From contig NZ_JAAUWV010000028.1 in the NCBI RefSeq assembly GCF_014694405.1, positions 1-53,268 on the forward strand: 53,268 nt of DNA. Direction: 5' to 3'. The notes beneath the pieces were generated by a model. The model saw nothing but the letters and a program-made list of their open reading frames with translations. It was not told the origin of the DNA and ran no database searches. Origin of the DNA: Pseudoalteromonas sp. S16_S37 (GTDB taxonomy: Bacteria; Pseudomonadota; Gammaproteobacteria; Enterobacterales; Alteromonadaceae). A program made the translations under genes and the position numbers. Positions 8,259-18,149 of the stretch are shown here, piece by piece; positions within the stretch are counted from its first letter, which is position 1, and the number at the start of each line of letters is the position of its first letter.

Positions 8259-9437
8259 TTAGACTTCTACTGCTAGAGCCACGGCTTCACCACCACCGAT
8301 ACACAGTGATGCGATACCTTTTGATAAACCACGGTTACGTAACGCGTGAATAAGCGTAACTAAAATACGTGCGCCGCTTGCACCAATTGGGTGACCAAGT
8401 GCACATGCACCGCCGTTTACGTTAACTTTGCTGCTGTCTAAGCCCATTTCGTTGATAGCGAGCATAGTCACCATGGCAAACGCTTCGTTGATCTCCCAAA
8501 GATCAACCTCATCTTTGCTCCAACCTGTGCGCTCTAGCAAAGTATTCATTGCGCCCACTGGTGCTAGCGTAAACTCTGAAGGTAGTTGTGAATGCGTTGC
8601 ATGACCTGCAATCTTACAAAGTGGTGTTAAACCGTGACTTTTAGCTGCTGATTCGCTCATTAAAATGAGTGCGGCAGCACCATCTGAAATTGATGATGAG
8701 TTAGCCGCAGTTACCGTGCCGTCTTTTTTGAATGCAGGACGTAGGCTAGGAATTTTTTCAGGGCGCGCATTACCTGGTTGCTCGTCGATGCTTACTTCTA
8801 CATCGCCCTTACGGGTAGACAACGTAACAGGCGTAATTTCGTTAGTGAAGCTGCCATTTTCAATGGCTGCGGTTGCTTTGCTTAGTGAGCCCAAAGCAAA
8901 TTCGTCCATTTGTTCACGAGTAATGCCGTACTGATCAGCTGTATCTTGCGCAAAACAACCCATTGCTTTGTTGTCATACGCATCTTCTAAACCATCAGCC
9001 ATCATGTGATCTTTTATCTCACCATGGCCCATACGCATACCACCACGCGCTTTAGGAATGAAATAAGGCGAGTTAGTCATGCTTTCCATACCGCCAGCAA
9101 TCGCTGTATTGATGCTACCAGCTTTAATCAGATCATGTGCTAACATCGCAGCTTTTAAGCCAGAGCCACACACTTTATTGATTGTGGTTGCGCCGGTTGA
9201 GCGCGCAAGACCTGCATGTAACATCGCTTGACGTGCTGGCGCTTGACCTAAGCCTGCTGGTAACACACAGCCCATGATCACTTCGTCAATAGACGCATCA
9301 GTGAGACCCGTTTCAGCCATCACGCTTTTAATCGCGCTTGCACCTAAATCCGTTGCGCTCGCGTCAGATAAAGCGCCCATAAAGCCACCCATTGGGGTAC
9401 GTTTTGCGGCTACGATGACTACAGCATCATTACTCAT
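8259..9437 (-). CDS. Acetyl-CoA C-acyltransferase (thiolase)
   Basis: A 392-residue degradative thiolase. The acyl-accepting Cys is in NKVCGSGLKA near residue 90, His in CALGHPIGASGA near 350, and the second catalytic Cys in ASLCIGGGEAVA near 380. As first gene of the valine/isoleucine operon it should cleave 2-methylacetoacetyl-CoA to acetyl-CoA and propionyl-CoA. It may also cleave acetoacetyl-CoA made by the CoA-transferase pair downstream of liuE. AGGAG precedes the ATG. The palindrome at 9517-9540, about 80 bases upstream, is the likely control site. Which chain length it prefers cannot be read from the sequence. Confidence 0.93.
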   Translation of the reverse strand: MSNDAVVIVAAKRTPMGGFMGALSDASATDLGASAIKSVMAETGLTDASIDEVIMGCVLPAGLGQAPARQAMLHAGLARSTGATTINKVCGSGLKAAMLAHDLIKAGSINTAIAGGMESMTNSPYFIPKARGGMRMGHGEIKDHMMADGLEDAYDNKAMGCFAQDTADQYGITREQMDEFALGSLSKATAAIENGSFTNEITPVTLSTRKGDVEVSIDEQPGNARPEKIPSLRPAFKKDGTVTAANSSSISDGAAALILMSESAAKSHGLTPLCKIAGHATHSQLPSEFTLAPVGAMNTLLERTGWSKDEVDLWEINEAFAMVTMLAINEMGLDSSKVNVNGGACALGHPIGASGARILVTLIHALRNRGLSKGIASLCIGGGEAVALAVEV

Positions 9438-9516
9438 TTTAAACTCCTATTCACAGATACCCTTAGTTATGGCATCCTGCTTAAACGATTTATTAATTAA
9501 TTTGAGCATACATAAT

Positions 9517-9540
9517 ATTTACGTTTACGCCAACGTAAAT
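9517..9540 (-). promoter_or_regulatory. Predicted LiuR operator in the promoter of the valine/isoleucine operon
   Basis: A perfect inverted repeat ATTTACGTT / AACGTAAAT with a 6-base spacer shares the TTTACG/CGTAAA theme with the site in front of liuR. Read leftward, it overlaps plausible promoter elements: TTTACG, 16 bases, TATTAT; or TTGGCG, 17 bases, TATGCT. MerR-type regulators usually bind between -35 and -10. Binding by LiuR is inferred from position and from the known LiuR control of these operons in related proteobacteria. Confidence 0.7.
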
Positions 9541-9693
9541 CTAAAATCAAGCAAAGTGCGATGTCTGGTTTTGTAAACATTTGTTGCACACTTAGCTTTC
9601 CAGATAGCGTTTTTACTCAGTTTGATGGTGATTTTTTGTCATATAAATCACATATAACCCACCTAATACCTAAGTATGATTTTCACGCATAAC

Positions 9694-9722
9694 TTTACCT
9701 TTACGTAAACTTCACTTATATT
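9694..9722 (+). promoter_or_regulatory. Predicted liuR promoter with LiuR operator
   Basis: A short inverted repeat TTTAC / GTAAA (9694-9698 and 9705-9709, 6-base spacer) is related to the 9517-9540 site. It overlaps a possible promoter with TTTACC at 9694, a 17-base spacer and TATATT at 9717. The liuR ATG follows about 36 bases later. This suggests autoregulation of liuR-liuABCDE. The rest of the divergent region is AT-rich and holds no gene. Confidence 0.55.
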
Positions 9723-9758
9723 GGACAAATCAGTATTGAAGTCAATGTGTAAATAATC

Positions 9759-10154
9759 ATGCAAGATAACCATAACGAAGAAACCTACTCAATCAGCGAG
9801 TTAGCGAAAGAATTTGATATTACAACGCGCAGCATACGCTTTTATGAAGATCAGGGCTTGCTATCTCCCGAACGTCACGGGCAAACCCGTGTTTACTCAA
9901 AACGCGACAAAGTGCGTTTAAAACTGATCCTCAGAGGCAAGCGTTTGGGCTTTACATTGGCTGAAACTGGCCGTTTATTTGAGTTGTATGACGCTGATAA
10001 ATCAAGCGCTAAACAGCTTTCTACCATGTTGCAACTTATCGAAGAGAAAAAAGCCGATTTAAGTCAGCAAATGGACGATATCAAAGTTGTGTTAATGGAG
10101 CTGGTGACTGCCGAGCGCCGTTGTCGCGACACGTTAAAGAATTTAGAAGAATAA
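9759..10154 (+). CDS. liuR: MerR-family regulator of branched-chain amino acid catabolism
   Basis: A 131-residue MerR-type transcription factor. The N-terminal winged helix-turn-helix is clear ([16 protein letters not shown], then [10 protein letters not shown]), followed by a coiled-coil dimerisation helix at about 75-115. There is no metal-binding Cys pattern, so it should sense an organic ligand, probably a branched-chain acyl-CoA intermediate. It sits at the head of the leucine operon and divergently from the valine/isoleucine operon, with a palindrome in front of each. The arrangement matches LiuR systems described in proteobacteria. Ligand and sites are inferred. Confidence 0.93.
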   Translation: MQDNHNEETYSISELAKEFDITTRSIRFYEDQGLLSPERHGQTRVYSKRDKVRLKLILRGKRLGFTLAETGRLFELYDADKSSAKQLSTMLQLIEEKKADLSQQMDDIKVVLMELVTAERRCRDTLKNLEE

Positions 10155-10174
10155 TCTCTCACAGGATAACTATT

Positions 10175-11350
10175 ATGAGTACCGTATCTTTATATAAAGA
10201 AATGAATTTTGGTTTAGGCGAAACAGCCGACATGATCCGAGATCATGTAAATGGTTTTGCAACTGCTGAAATCGCCCCTTTGGCTGAAAAAACCGACCAT
10301 GAGAACAGCTTCCCAAATCAACTATGGCCAAAATTTGGCGACATGGGTTTATTAGGTATCACAGTGCCTGAAGAGTTTGGTGGTGCAGGCATGGGTTATC
10401 TTGAGCACGTTGTTGCCATGGAAGAGATCAGCCGCGCCAGTGCGTCAATTGGTTTAAGCTACGGCGCACACTCAAACTTGTGCGTTAACCAAATTAACCG
10501 TAACGGTAATGAAGCACAAAAACGCAAATACCTACCTAAATTAATCAGCGGCGAGCACATTGGTGCACTGGCAATGAGTGAACCAAACGCGGGCTCTGAC
10601 GTGGTATCAATGAAACTTAAAGCTGAGAAAAAAGGCGATAAGTACATTTTAAACGGCAACAAAATGTGGATCACCAATGGTCCAGACGCTGACGTTTTAG
10701 TGATTTACGCAAAAACTGACCTAAACGCAGGTTCAAAAGGGATCACCGCATTTTTAGTTGAAAAAGACTTCCCTGGTTTCTCGACAGCTCAAAAGCTAGA
10801 CAAACTGGGCATGCGTGGTTCGAACACGTGTGAACTAGTATTTGAAGACTGCGAAGTACCAGAAGAAAACATTCTTGGCCAGTTAAATGAAGGCGTAAAA
10901 GTACTAATGAGCGGCCTAGACTACGAGCGCGTTGTACTTGCAGCTGGTCCACTGGGCATTATGCAAGCGTGTATGGACATCGTTGTACCTTACATTCACG
11001 AGCGTAAGCAATTTAATCAGTCTATCGGTGAGTTCCAACTTATCCAAGGCAAAATTGCCGACATGTACACTCAGATGAATGCCGCTCGCTCATACGTTTA
11101 TACGGTTGCTAAAGCTTGTGACCGCGGTGAAACTACCCGTAAAGACGCCGCTGGTGCCATTTTATACGCTGCAGAACTGGCAACCAAAATGGCATTAGAT
11201 GCCATTCAAATTTTAGGTGGCAACGGTTATATCAATGAATATGCCACTGGCCGTTTATTACGTGATGCCAAACTATATGAAATCGGCGCGGGCACTTCAG
11301 AAATTCGCCGCATGCTAATTGGACGAGAGCTTTTCACCGAAAGCCGCTAA
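10175..11350 (+). CDS. liuA: Isovaleryl-CoA dehydrogenase
   Basis: Oxidises isovaleryl-CoA to 3-methylcrotonyl-CoA using FAD, passing electrons to ETF. The 391-residue protein has [10 protein letters not shown] near 140 and QILGGNGYI near 345. The usual catalytic Glu position is Gly ([12 protein letters not shown]), while an acidic residue appears in [11 protein letters not shown] near 240. That relocation of the catalytic base is diagnostic of isovaleryl-CoA dehydrogenases. The start is the ATG with AGGA upstream, 20 bases after liuR; an in-frame ATG 18 codons earlier lies inside liuR and gives a non-conserved leader. Confidence 0.95.
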   Translation: MSTVSLYKEMNFGLGETADMIRDHVNGFATAEIAPLAEKTDHENSFPNQLWPKFGDMGLLGITVPEEFGGAGMGYLEHVVAMEEISRASASIGLSYGAHSNLCVNQINRNGNEAQKRKYLPKLISGEHIGALAMSEPNAGSDVVSMKLKAEKKGDKYILNGNKMWITNGPDADVLVIYAKTDLNAGSKGITAFLVEKDFPGFSTAQKLDKLGMRGSNTCELVFEDCEVPEENILGQLNEGVKVLMSGLDYERVVLAAGPLGIMQACMDIVVPYIHERKQFNQSIGEFQLIQGKIADMYTQMNAARSYVYTVAKACDRGETTRKDAAGAILYAAELATKMALDAIQILGGNGYINEYATGRLLRDAKLYEIGAGTSEIRRMLIGRELFTESR

Positions 11351-11359
11351 GGATAAAAC

Positions 11360-12967
11360 ATGACTGTACTTAACTCTTCAGTTAACCCTCACGACAGTCA
11401 GTTTAAAGCAAACAGCGAAGCCATGGCTTCGCTGGTTGCTGATTTAAACGACAAAGTCGCTACGTTATCTCAAGGTGGGGGTGAAGAACTCATCGCCCGT
11501 CATCAAAGCCGCGGTAAATTATTTGTTCGTGACCGCATTAATACCCTACTCGACGAAGGCTCACCTTTTTTAGAGATCTCACAATTTGCCGCCTTTGGTG
11601 TATATGAGCAAGATATTCCTTGTGCAGGCGTGGTAGCAGGTATTGGCCGTGTGCAAGGCATTGAATGCATGATTGTCGGTAACGACGCCACGGTTAAAGG
11701 CGGAACATACTTTCCTCTGACTGTGAAAAAACACCTTCGTGCCCAAGAAATTGCCGAGCGATGCCATTTACCTTGTATCTACTTGGTTGACTCAGGCGGT
11801 GCTAACTTACCAGAGCAAGATGAAGTGTTTCCTGATAAGTTACACTTTGGTCGCATCTTTTATAACCAAGCGCGTATGTCAGCCAAAGGTATCCCACAAA
11901 TTGCCGTGGTGATGGGTTTATGTACCGCAGGTGGTGCGTATGTACCTGCAATGGCGGATGAAAGTATCATCGTAAAAGAGCAAGGGACTATTTTCTTAGC
12001 GGGTCCACCGCTGGTTAAAGCGGCAACGGGTGAAGAAGTAAGCGCCGAAGACTTAGGTGGAGCAGATGTACACTGTAAAATCTCTGGTGTTGCTGATCAT
12101 TATGCTGAAAATGACGAACATGCGCTGTCAATCGCCAGGCAGTGTATTGCCCGTATTAACCATCAGCGCCCTACTCGCCCTATTTTAAAAGACGTCAAAC
12201 CACCTCGTTACGATATTCGCGAAGTATACGGCATTGTTGGCACAGATCTTAAAAAGCCATTTGACGTGCGTGAAGTCATCGCCCGTATTGTAGATGATTC
12301 ACAATTTGATGAATTCAAACGTTACTTTGGTGAAACACTGGTTACTGGCTTTGCTGAAATCTATGGCCACCCAGTTGGGATTGTGGCGAACAACGGTATT
12401 TTATTCTCTGAATCTGCGCAAAAAGGCGCACACTTTATCCAACTTTGCGCACAACGTGATATTCCACTGCTGTTTTTACAAAACATCACCGGCTTTATGG
12501 TTGGTCAGAAGTACGAAGCTGAAGGTATCGCCAAGCACGGTGCGAAGATGGTAACTGCTGTGTCATGTGCTGACGTGCCTAAGTTTACAGTATTGATCGG
12601 TGGCTCATATGGTGCTGGTAACTACGGTATGTGTGGTCGTGCGTATGAACCAACCATGATGTGGATGTGGCCGAATGCCCGTATCTCTGTAATGGGCGGT
12701 GAGCAAGCAGCAGGCGTACTCACACAAGTTCGCCAAGACGGTTTAGCGCGCAAGGGCCAGAGCATGAGCGACGACGAAGTTGCAACGTTCAAAAAGCCAA
12801 TCATTGAACAGTACGAGAAACAAGGTCACCCTTATTACGCCAGTGCACGCCTGTGGGATGATGGCATTATTGACCCAGCAGATACCCGTACAGTTTTAGG
12901 TCTTGCGCTTGAAGCGGCTGCTAATGCACCTCGCAAAGAGTCAAAATTTGGCATCTTCAGAATGTAA
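11360..12967 (+). CDS. liuB: Methylcrotonoyl-CoA carboxylase, carboxyltransferase subunit
   Basis: The beta subunit of 3-methylcrotonyl-CoA carboxylase transfers CO2 from biotin on LiuD to 3-methylcrotonyl-CoA. The 535-residue length is normal. It has the two crotonase-like halves of acyl-CoA carboxyltransferases, with glycine-rich oxyanion segments such as [13 protein letters not shown] near 190, [11 protein letters not shown] near 375 and [11 protein letters not shown] near 415. It is ten bases downstream of liuA with AGGA before the ATG, and the partner subunit is encoded two genes on. Confidence 0.95.
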   Translation: MTVLNSSVNPHDSQFKANSEAMASLVADLNDKVATLSQGGGEELIARHQSRGKLFVRDRINTLLDEGSPFLEISQFAAFGVYEQDIPCAGVVAGIGRVQGIECMIVGNDATVKGGTYFPLTVKKHLRAQEIAERCHLPCIYLVDSGGANLPEQDEVFPDKLHFGRIFYNQARMSAKGIPQIAVVMGLCTAGGAYVPAMADESIIVKEQGTIFLAGPPLVKAATGEEVSAEDLGGADVHCKISGVADHYAENDEHALSIARQCIARINHQRPTRPILKDVKPPRYDIREVYGIVGTDLKKPFDVREVIARIVDDSQFDEFKRYFGETLVTGFAEIYGHPVGIVANNGILFSESAQKGAHFIQLCAQRDIPLLFLQNITGFMVGQKYEAEGIAKHGAKMVTAVSCADVPKFTVLIGGSYGAGNYGMCGRAYEPTMMWMWPNARISVMGGEQAAGVLTQVRQDGLARKGQSMSDDEVATFKKPIIEQYEKQGHPYYASARLWDDGIIDPADTRTVLGLALEAAANAPRKESKFGIFRM

Positions 12968-12979
12968 TAGGAGCAGACT

Positions 12980-13762
12980 ATGTCGGTCACTTTAACGATA
13001 ACAAAAACAAAAGTGGCGATTTTAGAGTTAAGTCGCCCAGAAAAACATAATGCGTTCGACGATGCGGTGATAGCAGAGCTTATCCAGTGTATAGAGCATG
13101 CTAATAGTCTTGAGATCCGTGCCCTTGTGCTCAAAACTCAAGGTAAGCACTTTTCAGCGGGTGCAGATCTTGGTTGGATGAAATCAATGGCCAACAACAA
13201 CTACGATGAAAATGTTGCCGACTCATCCAAGCTTGCCAAGTTAATGTCTGTACTTGCAACGTCACCTCACCCAACTCTTTGTTTGGTACAAGGTGCGGCG
13301 TTTGGTGGAGCTTTAGGCCTTATTGCATGTTGCGATATTGCCGTTGCCACACCGGATGCAAAGTTTTGCTTAAGTGAAGTAAAGCTAGGTCTTATCCCAG
13401 CTGTAATTAGCCCTTATGTGATAAAAGCAATTGGCGAGCGCCAAGCCCGTCGTTACTTTTTAACAGCCGAAGTATTTAAAGCTGAACAAGCGCTCTCTTT
13501 GGGCTTAATCCATGAGATCAGCGACGACTTAGAAAAAAGCCAGCAGTATTTCATCGATACGCTATTAAATAATGGCCCTGCTGCGGTGCAATCTGCCAAG
13601 TTGCTCATTAACGAAGTAGCAAATAAAGCAATAGATGAGCCGTTGATAGCACATACAGCCAAACGTATTGCTGAAATTAGAGTAAGCCCAGAGGGGCAAG
13701 AAGGCTTAACTGCCTTTTTTGAAAAGCGTGCGCCAAGTTGGCAAAACGCGGCAAAACAGTAA
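12980..13762 (+). CDS. liuC: Methylglutaconyl-CoA hydratase
   Basis: A 260-residue crotonase-fold hydratase converting 3-methylglutaconyl-CoA to HMG-CoA. Oxyanion-hole motifs KHFSAGADLGWMK near 55 and GAAFGGALGLIACCD near 100 are present, as is the acidic region LSEVKLGLIPAVISPYV. Placement between the two carboxylase subunits is the usual liu order and supports the substrate. AGGAG lies seven bases before the ATG. Confidence 0.93.
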   Translation: MSVTLTITKTKVAILELSRPEKHNAFDDAVIAELIQCIEHANSLEIRALVLKTQGKHFSAGADLGWMKSMANNNYDENVADSSKLAKLMSVLATSPHPTLCLVQGAAFGGALGLIACCDIAVATPDAKFCLSEVKLGLIPAVISPYVIKAIGERQARRYFLTAEVFKAEQALSLGLIHEISDDLEKSQQYFIDTLLNNGPAAVQSAKLLINEVANKAIDEPLIAHTAKRIAEIRVSPEGQEGLTAFFEKRAPSWQNAAKQ

Positions 13763-13772
13763 GGGATAAATC

Positions 13773-15725
13773 ATGTTGAAAAAGATCCTCATTGCAAACC
13801 GTGGCGAAATCGCCTGCCGCGTTACGAAAACAGCTAAGCGACTGGGTTTAAAAACCGTAGCGGTATACTCAGATGCCGACGCCAATGCATTGCATGTGCA
13901 GCTGGCAGACGAGGCCTATCATATTGGTCCTGCTCCCAGCAAAGACTCCTACTTAGTAGCAGATAAAATACTAGAAGTTGCCAAGTTATCTGGCGCCGAC
14001 TGCGTACACCCAGGCTATGGCTTTTTATCTGAAAACGACACGTTTGCCGCAGCTTGCGAAAATGCAGGTATCGCATTTATTGGACCACTGGCAAGCTCCA
14101 TTGAAGCCATGGGTTCAAAAACCCGTGCTAAAGAAATTATGGCCGAAGCCAGTGTGCCATTGGTACCGGGCTACTATGGTCAAAACCAAGATAGCGACTT
14201 TTTAGCTGCAGAAGCAGAAAAAATCGGCTACCCGGTGCTTATCAAAGCCGCGTTTGGCGGCGGCGGTAAAGGTATGCGCGTGGTTCGCGAAAGCAAAGAG
14301 TTTATGGCCGCATTAGAGGGTGCAAAACGTGAAGCACTTGCAGGGTTTGGTAACGACCTAGTACTGCTAGAGCGCTATGTTGACACTCCACGTCACGTTG
14401 AAGTACAAGTATTTGCCGACAATCACGGTAACTGCGTGTATTTGGGCGATAGAGACTGTTCACTGCAACGTCGCCACCAAAAAGTAATTGAAGAAGCCCC
14501 TGCCCCCGGCTTATCTGATTTTCTTCGCAAAGAAATGGGCGAAGCCGCGGTGCGCTGCGCCAAAGCGATTAACTATCGCGGCGCCGGTACGGTCGAGTTT
14601 TTATTATGTGGCGAAGAGTTCTTCTTTATGGAGATGAACACGCGCCTGCAAGTAGAACACCCAGTTACAGAAATGGTTACCAGCTTAGACTTGGTTGAGT
14701 GGCAGATTCGTGTTGCCAACAATCAGCCGTTACCGTTGACTCAAGAAGACATCGAGTTAAAGGGTCATAGCTTTGAGGCGCGTATTTACGCCGAAGACCC
14801 TCGTGAAAACTTTATGCCGTTCTCGGGGGAGCTGACACACTTGTCATTCCCACAACAAAGCGAAGGCGTGCGCGTTGATACTGGCGTGCAAACAGGTGCT
14901 GAGATCAGCTCGTTTTACGACCCAATGATTGCCAAACTCATTGTACATGGGCCAGACCGCGAAACCGCGTTACTAAAATTGCATCATGCATTAGAAGAAG
15001 TGCATCTTGCTGGTGTAAAAAGCAATATCGCATTTTTACATCATTTATCAGGTCATCCGACTTTTGTGGCCGGCGCCCCCGATACACACTTTATTGATAG
15101 TCAAACTGACACGCTTACTCAGCAACCAGAGCCTCTATCGCAAATGATTTTACTAGCCGTCGCAGCATTTATTAAACATGCTATACCTAGTAAAAATAAC
15201 ACGCCTTGGCAAAATGCATTGGGCTTTAGATTAAATCAAAGTGCAAAAGTAAGCGTGCCATTTTTTGATGGACCTGTAGAGGCCACTTTAAACAACGAGT
15301 TGATAAGCGTTGAACACGAAGGTAAAGCAATTAATATCAGCGCATCACTGCAGCAAACTCAGCTTAATGCCGTCATTGATGGTAAGAAGTACCACGCGAA
15401 TGTACTAGTTGAAGATGATTCAATCACCGTGATGTATCAAGCACATGCACATACCTTTGAGCTGAAATCTAAGCATTACATTAGTGAGCATGAGCATGAA
15501 GCCGCACCGCTGGCAGCCCCGCTCAACGGGACTGTAGTGAAACACCTACAACCGCTTAACAGCCAAGTAAGCAAAGGTGATGCGGTGGTAATCATTGAAG
15601 CGATGAAAATGGAATATACCTTGAATGCACCGTTTGACGGCACATTAACAAGTTACTGCTTTGAAGAAGGTGCGCTGGTTAGCCACGGCGATATGCTGGC
15701 AATTGTAGAGCCATTGGAGGCATAA
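13773..15725 (+). CDS. liuD: Methylcrotonoyl-CoA carboxylase, biotin carboxylase subunit
   Basis: The alpha subunit loads CO2 onto its own biotin at the expense of ATP. In order, the 650-residue protein has a biotin carboxylase N-domain (IANRGEIACRV), an ATP-grasp domain with the glycine-rich loop AAFGGGGKGMR near 160 and catalytic EMNTRLQVEHPVTE near 290, and a biotin carboxylase C-domain. A linker follows, then a C-terminal biotinyl domain with the attachment Lys in EAMKMEY near 612. It works with LiuB. Its stop is one base before the liuE ATG, so translation is coupled. Confidence 0.96.
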   Translation: MLKKILIANRGEIACRVTKTAKRLGLKTVAVYSDADANALHVQLADEAYHIGPAPSKDSYLVADKILEVAKLSGADCVHPGYGFLSENDTFAAACENAGIAFIGPLASSIEAMGSKTRAKEIMAEASVPLVPGYYGQNQDSDFLAAEAEKIGYPVLIKAAFGGGGKGMRVVRESKEFMAALEGAKREALAGFGNDLVLLERYVDTPRHVEVQVFADNHGNCVYLGDRDCSLQRRHQKVIEEAPAPGLSDFLRKEMGEAAVRCAKAINYRGAGTVEFLLCGEEFFFMEMNTRLQVEHPVTEMVTSLDLVEWQIRVANNQPLPLTQEDIELKGHSFEARIYAEDPRENFMPFSGELTHLSFPQQSEGVRVDTGVQTGAEISSFYDPMIAKLIVHGPDRETALLKLHHALEEVHLAGVKSNIAFLHHLSGHPTFVAGAPDTHFIDSQTDTLTQQPEPLSQMILLAVAAFIKHAIPSKNNTPWQNALGFRLNQSAKVSVPFFDGPVEATLNNELISVEHEGKAINISASLQQTQLNAVIDGKKYHANVLVEDDSITVMYQAHAHTFELKSKHYISEHEHEAAPLAAPLNGTVVKHLQPLNSQVSKGDAVVIIEAMKMEYTLNAPFDGTLTSYCFEEGALVSHGDMLAIVEPLEA

Positions 15726-15726
15726 C

Positions 15727-16629
15727 ATGGCATATCCTACGAGTGTTCGAATTGTCGAAGTGGGTGCCCGTGACGGCTTACAAAATGAAGCTAGTGTAAC
15801 AACTGAGCAAAAAATCAACCTGATCAATGCACTTTGTGACGCAGGCCTTAAGGATATCGAAGCTGGTGCCTTTGTATCTCCCAAATGGGTGCCACAAATG
15901 GCAGACTCCAGCGACGTTATCAAAGGGTTAGGTATTCACCCAGGTGTGACTTTTAGTGCTTTAACCCCTAATTTGAAAGGCGCCGAAGCGGCGCTTGAAG
16001 TGGGCATTAAAGAGTTTGCAATTTTTACTGCAGCCAGCGAAGCGTTTACACAAAAAAACATCAATTGTTCGATTGATGAAAGTATCGAACGATTCAAACC
16101 CGTTGTTGAGCTTGCTAAACAGCACGGTGTAAAAGTACGTGGTTATATCAGTTGCGTGCTTGGCTGCCCTTATCAAGGAGAGGTCAAACCAGAGGTTGTG
16201 CTTGATGTGTGTAAACAATTGTTGGCTATGGGTTGCTACGAAGTGAGCCTTGGCGACACCATAGGTGTTGGCACACCAAATAACGTACAGTCGTTACTTA
16301 CCCTACTGCTCGAACACATCAGCGCTGATAAGCTAGCGGTGCATTTTCATGATACCTATGGACAAGCTTTAGCTAACATTAGTAAGGCACTGGAAATGGG
16401 CATTTCGACCGTAGATAGCGCAGTCGCCGGACTAGGTGGTTGTCCCTATGCTAAGGGCGCGTCAGGAAATGTTGCCACAGAGGATGTTGTTTACTTACTA
16501 CAAGGGCTTGGCATTGACCCCCAAATTGATTTAGAAAGACTAGCCAAAGCTGGCTGGGCAATTTGTGAGGCGCTGAATAAGCCCCCAGTGAGCAAAGTCT
16601 CTTTGGCTTTAAAAGCGAAGTGCGATTAG
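15727..16629 (+). CDS. liuE: Hydroxymethylglutaryl-CoA lyase
   Basis: Splits HMG-CoA into acetyl-CoA and acetoacetate, ending the leucine pathway. The 300-residue TIM-barrel enzyme has the N-terminal VGARDGLQNE metal/substrate motif, the metal-binding HFHDTYGQA near 205, and the lyase signature GLGGCPYAKGASGN near 240 with its catalytic Cys. Acetoacetate is presumably taken up by the CoA-transferase encoded just downstream. Confidence 0.95.
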   Translation: MAYPTSVRIVEVGARDGLQNEASVTTEQKINLINALCDAGLKDIEAGAFVSPKWVPQMADSSDVIKGLGIHPGVTFSALTPNLKGAEAALEVGIKEFAIFTAASEAFTQKNINCSIDESIERFKPVVELAKQHGVKVRGYISCVLGCPYQGEVKPEVVLDVCKQLLAMGCYEVSLGDTIGVGTPNNVQSLLTLLLEHISADKLAVHFHDTYGQALANISKALEMGISTVDSAVAGLGGCPYAKGASGNVATEDVVYLLQGLGIDPQIDLERLAKAGWAICEALNKPPVSKVSLALKAKCD

Positions 16630-16645
16630 AAACAAACATAATTTT

Positions 16646-16668
16646 TATGCATTATAGTTTGATGCATA
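16646..16668. promoter_or_regulatory. Inverted repeat in front of the CoA-transferase genes
   Basis: TATGCAT and ATGCATA are separated by nine bases in the 71-base gap between liuE and scoA. It does not resemble the TTTACG-type LiuR sites. It may be part of a separate operator or promoter for scoA-scoB, or be fortuitous. Confidence 0.3.
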
Positions 16669-16700
16669 TTGAACAATAAACAATCTTTAGGAGTGGGCTA

Positions 16701-17399
16701 ATGGCCGGTTTCGATAAAGTAGTAACAAGCTATGCGCAAGCAATGGATGGATTAAAAGATGGCGACACCATCATCGCTGGCGGCTTCGGATTGTGTGGTA
16801 TTCCAGAGGGCTTGATCAACGAAATTAAGCGTAAAAAAACCAAAGAACTAACCGTAGTATCAAATAACTGTGGTGTTGACGATTTTGGTCTTGGCATCTT
16901 GCTACACGATCGTCAAATTAAAAAAATCATTGCGTCTTACGTTGGTGAAAATGCTTTATTTGAACAACAGTTACTAGATGGCATCATTGATGTTGAACTA
17001 ACACCACAAGGCACACTTGCTGAAAAGATGCGTGCTGGTGGTGCTGGCATTCCTGCATTTTACACAGCAACGGGCTACGGCACACCAGTGGCTGAAGGTA
17101 AAGAAGTCAAAGAGTTTGATGGCCGCCCTTATATTTTAGAAGAGTCAATCACTGGCGAGTTCGCTATCGTTAAAGCATGGAAAGCAGACCGCTACGGTAA
17201 CCTTGTGTTTCGCCACACAGCAATGAACTTCAACCCTATGGCTGCAACCGCTGGTAAAATTACGGTTGCTGAAGTTGAAGAAATTGTTGAACCTGGTGAA
17301 TTAGAGCCAAGCCAAATTCATACCCCAGGTATTTACGTTAACCGCGTTATCAAGGGCAACTTTGAAAAGCGCATTGAGCGTGTTACTACGCGTAAATAA
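16701..17399 (+). CDS. scoA: 3-oxoacid CoA-transferase, subunit A
   Basis: The alpha subunit of a succinyl-CoA:3-ketoacid CoA-transferase, activating acetoacetate to acetoacetyl-CoA. The 232-residue length fits. It has the N-terminal glycine-rich signature [16 protein letters not shown] and the conserved segment [12 protein letters not shown] near 50. It follows liuE and precedes its partner subunit by 12 bases; in related genomes the pair is counted with the liu regulon (liuF and liuG). AGGAG precedes the ATG. The CoA donor, probably succinyl-CoA, is inferred. Confidence 0.92.
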   Translation: MAGFDKVVTSYAQAMDGLKDGDTIIAGGFGLCGIPEGLINEIKRKKTKELTVVSNNCGVDDFGLGILLHDRQIKKIIASYVGENALFEQQLLDGIIDVELTPQGTLAEKMRAGGAGIPAFYTATGYGTPVAEGKEVKEFDGRPYILEESITGEFAIVKAWKADRYGNLVFRHTAMNFNPMAATAGKITVAEVEEIVEPGELEPSQIHTPGIYVNRVIKGNFEKRIERVTTRK

Positions 17400-17411
17400 G
17401 GAGAATTAATA

Positions 17412-18071
17412 ATGGCTTTATCACGTGAACAAGTAGCAATGCGCGTAGCTCAAGAGCTACAAGACGGTTTTTACGTTAATTTAGGAATTGGTATTCCGAC
17501 CCTCGTAGCAAACTATGTACCTGAGGGTATTGAAGTAATGCTGCAATCAGAAAACGGCTTATTAGGTATGGGTCCGTACCCAACTGAAGACCAAGTTGAC
17601 GCAGATATGATCAACGCGGGTAAAGAAACCGTGACAGCTGCCAAAGGTGCTGCAATATTTAATAGTGCAGATAGTTTTGCCATGATCAGGGGTGGTCATG
17701 TAGACTTGACGGTTCTAGGTGCATTCGAAGTTGATCAACAAGGCAATATTGCCTCTTGGATGATCCCGAAAAAATTAATCAAAGGCATGGGCGGTGCGAT
17801 GGACTTGGTTGCCGGCGCGCAGAACATTATTGTGACTATGACCCATGCTAGTAAACACGGCGATTCAAAACTGTTAGAAGCATGTACTTTGCCACTAACG
17901 GGTGTGAATTGTGTCAAAAAGATCGTAACTGACCTTGCTGTGTTAGAAGTTAAAGACGGCGCATTTCATTTGCTAGAACGCGCGCCGGGTGTTAGTGTTG
18001 ATGAAATTATAAGCAAAACAGCAGGTAAGCTAATCGTCGAAGGCGATATCCCTGAAATGCAGTTTGCCTAA
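17412..18071 (+). CDS. scoB: 3-oxoacid CoA-transferase, subunit B
   Basis: The beta subunit carries the catalytic Glu that forms the covalent CoA thioester, visible in QSENGLLGMGPYP near residue 48. The N-terminal NLGIGIPTLVANY and the segment RGGHVDLTVLGAFEV near 97 are typical. The protein has 219 residues. AAGGAG lies before the ATG. With scoA it delivers acetoacetyl-CoA, which the thiolase at the head of the valine operon or another thiolase could split to two acetyl-CoA. Confidence 0.92.
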   Translation: MALSREQVAMRVAQELQDGFYVNLGIGIPTLVANYVPEGIEVMLQSENGLLGMGPYPTEDQVDADMINAGKETVTAAKGAAIFNSADSFAMIRGGHVDLTVLGAFEVDQQGNIASWMIPKKLIKGMGGAMDLVAGAQNIIVTMTHASKHGDSKLLEACTLPLTGVNCVKKIVTDLAVLEVKDGAFHLLERAPGVSVDEIISKTAGKLIVEGDIPEMQFA

Positions 18072-18120
18072 CACCATGTACCGACCTCATTCCCAGTGCC
18101 AATGGCGCTGAGTTACCCAA

Positions 18121-18146
18121 AACCCCTCTCACGAGGGGTTTTTTTT
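18121..18146 (+). terminator. Terminator of the liu/sco genes
   Basis: The 8-bp GC-rich stem AACCCCTC / GAGGGGTT with loop TCAC is followed by a run of eight T. It sits between two convergent units and has A-rich DNA on its other side, so it may also stop the msrAB transcript. Confidence 0.92.
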
Positions 18147-18149
18147 ATC

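Noticed and set aside
10121..10174. 18-codon N-terminal extension of liuA starting inside liuR
   Set aside because: The extension is not like isovaleryl-CoA dehydrogenases, and a good ribosome binding site precedes the internal ATG.
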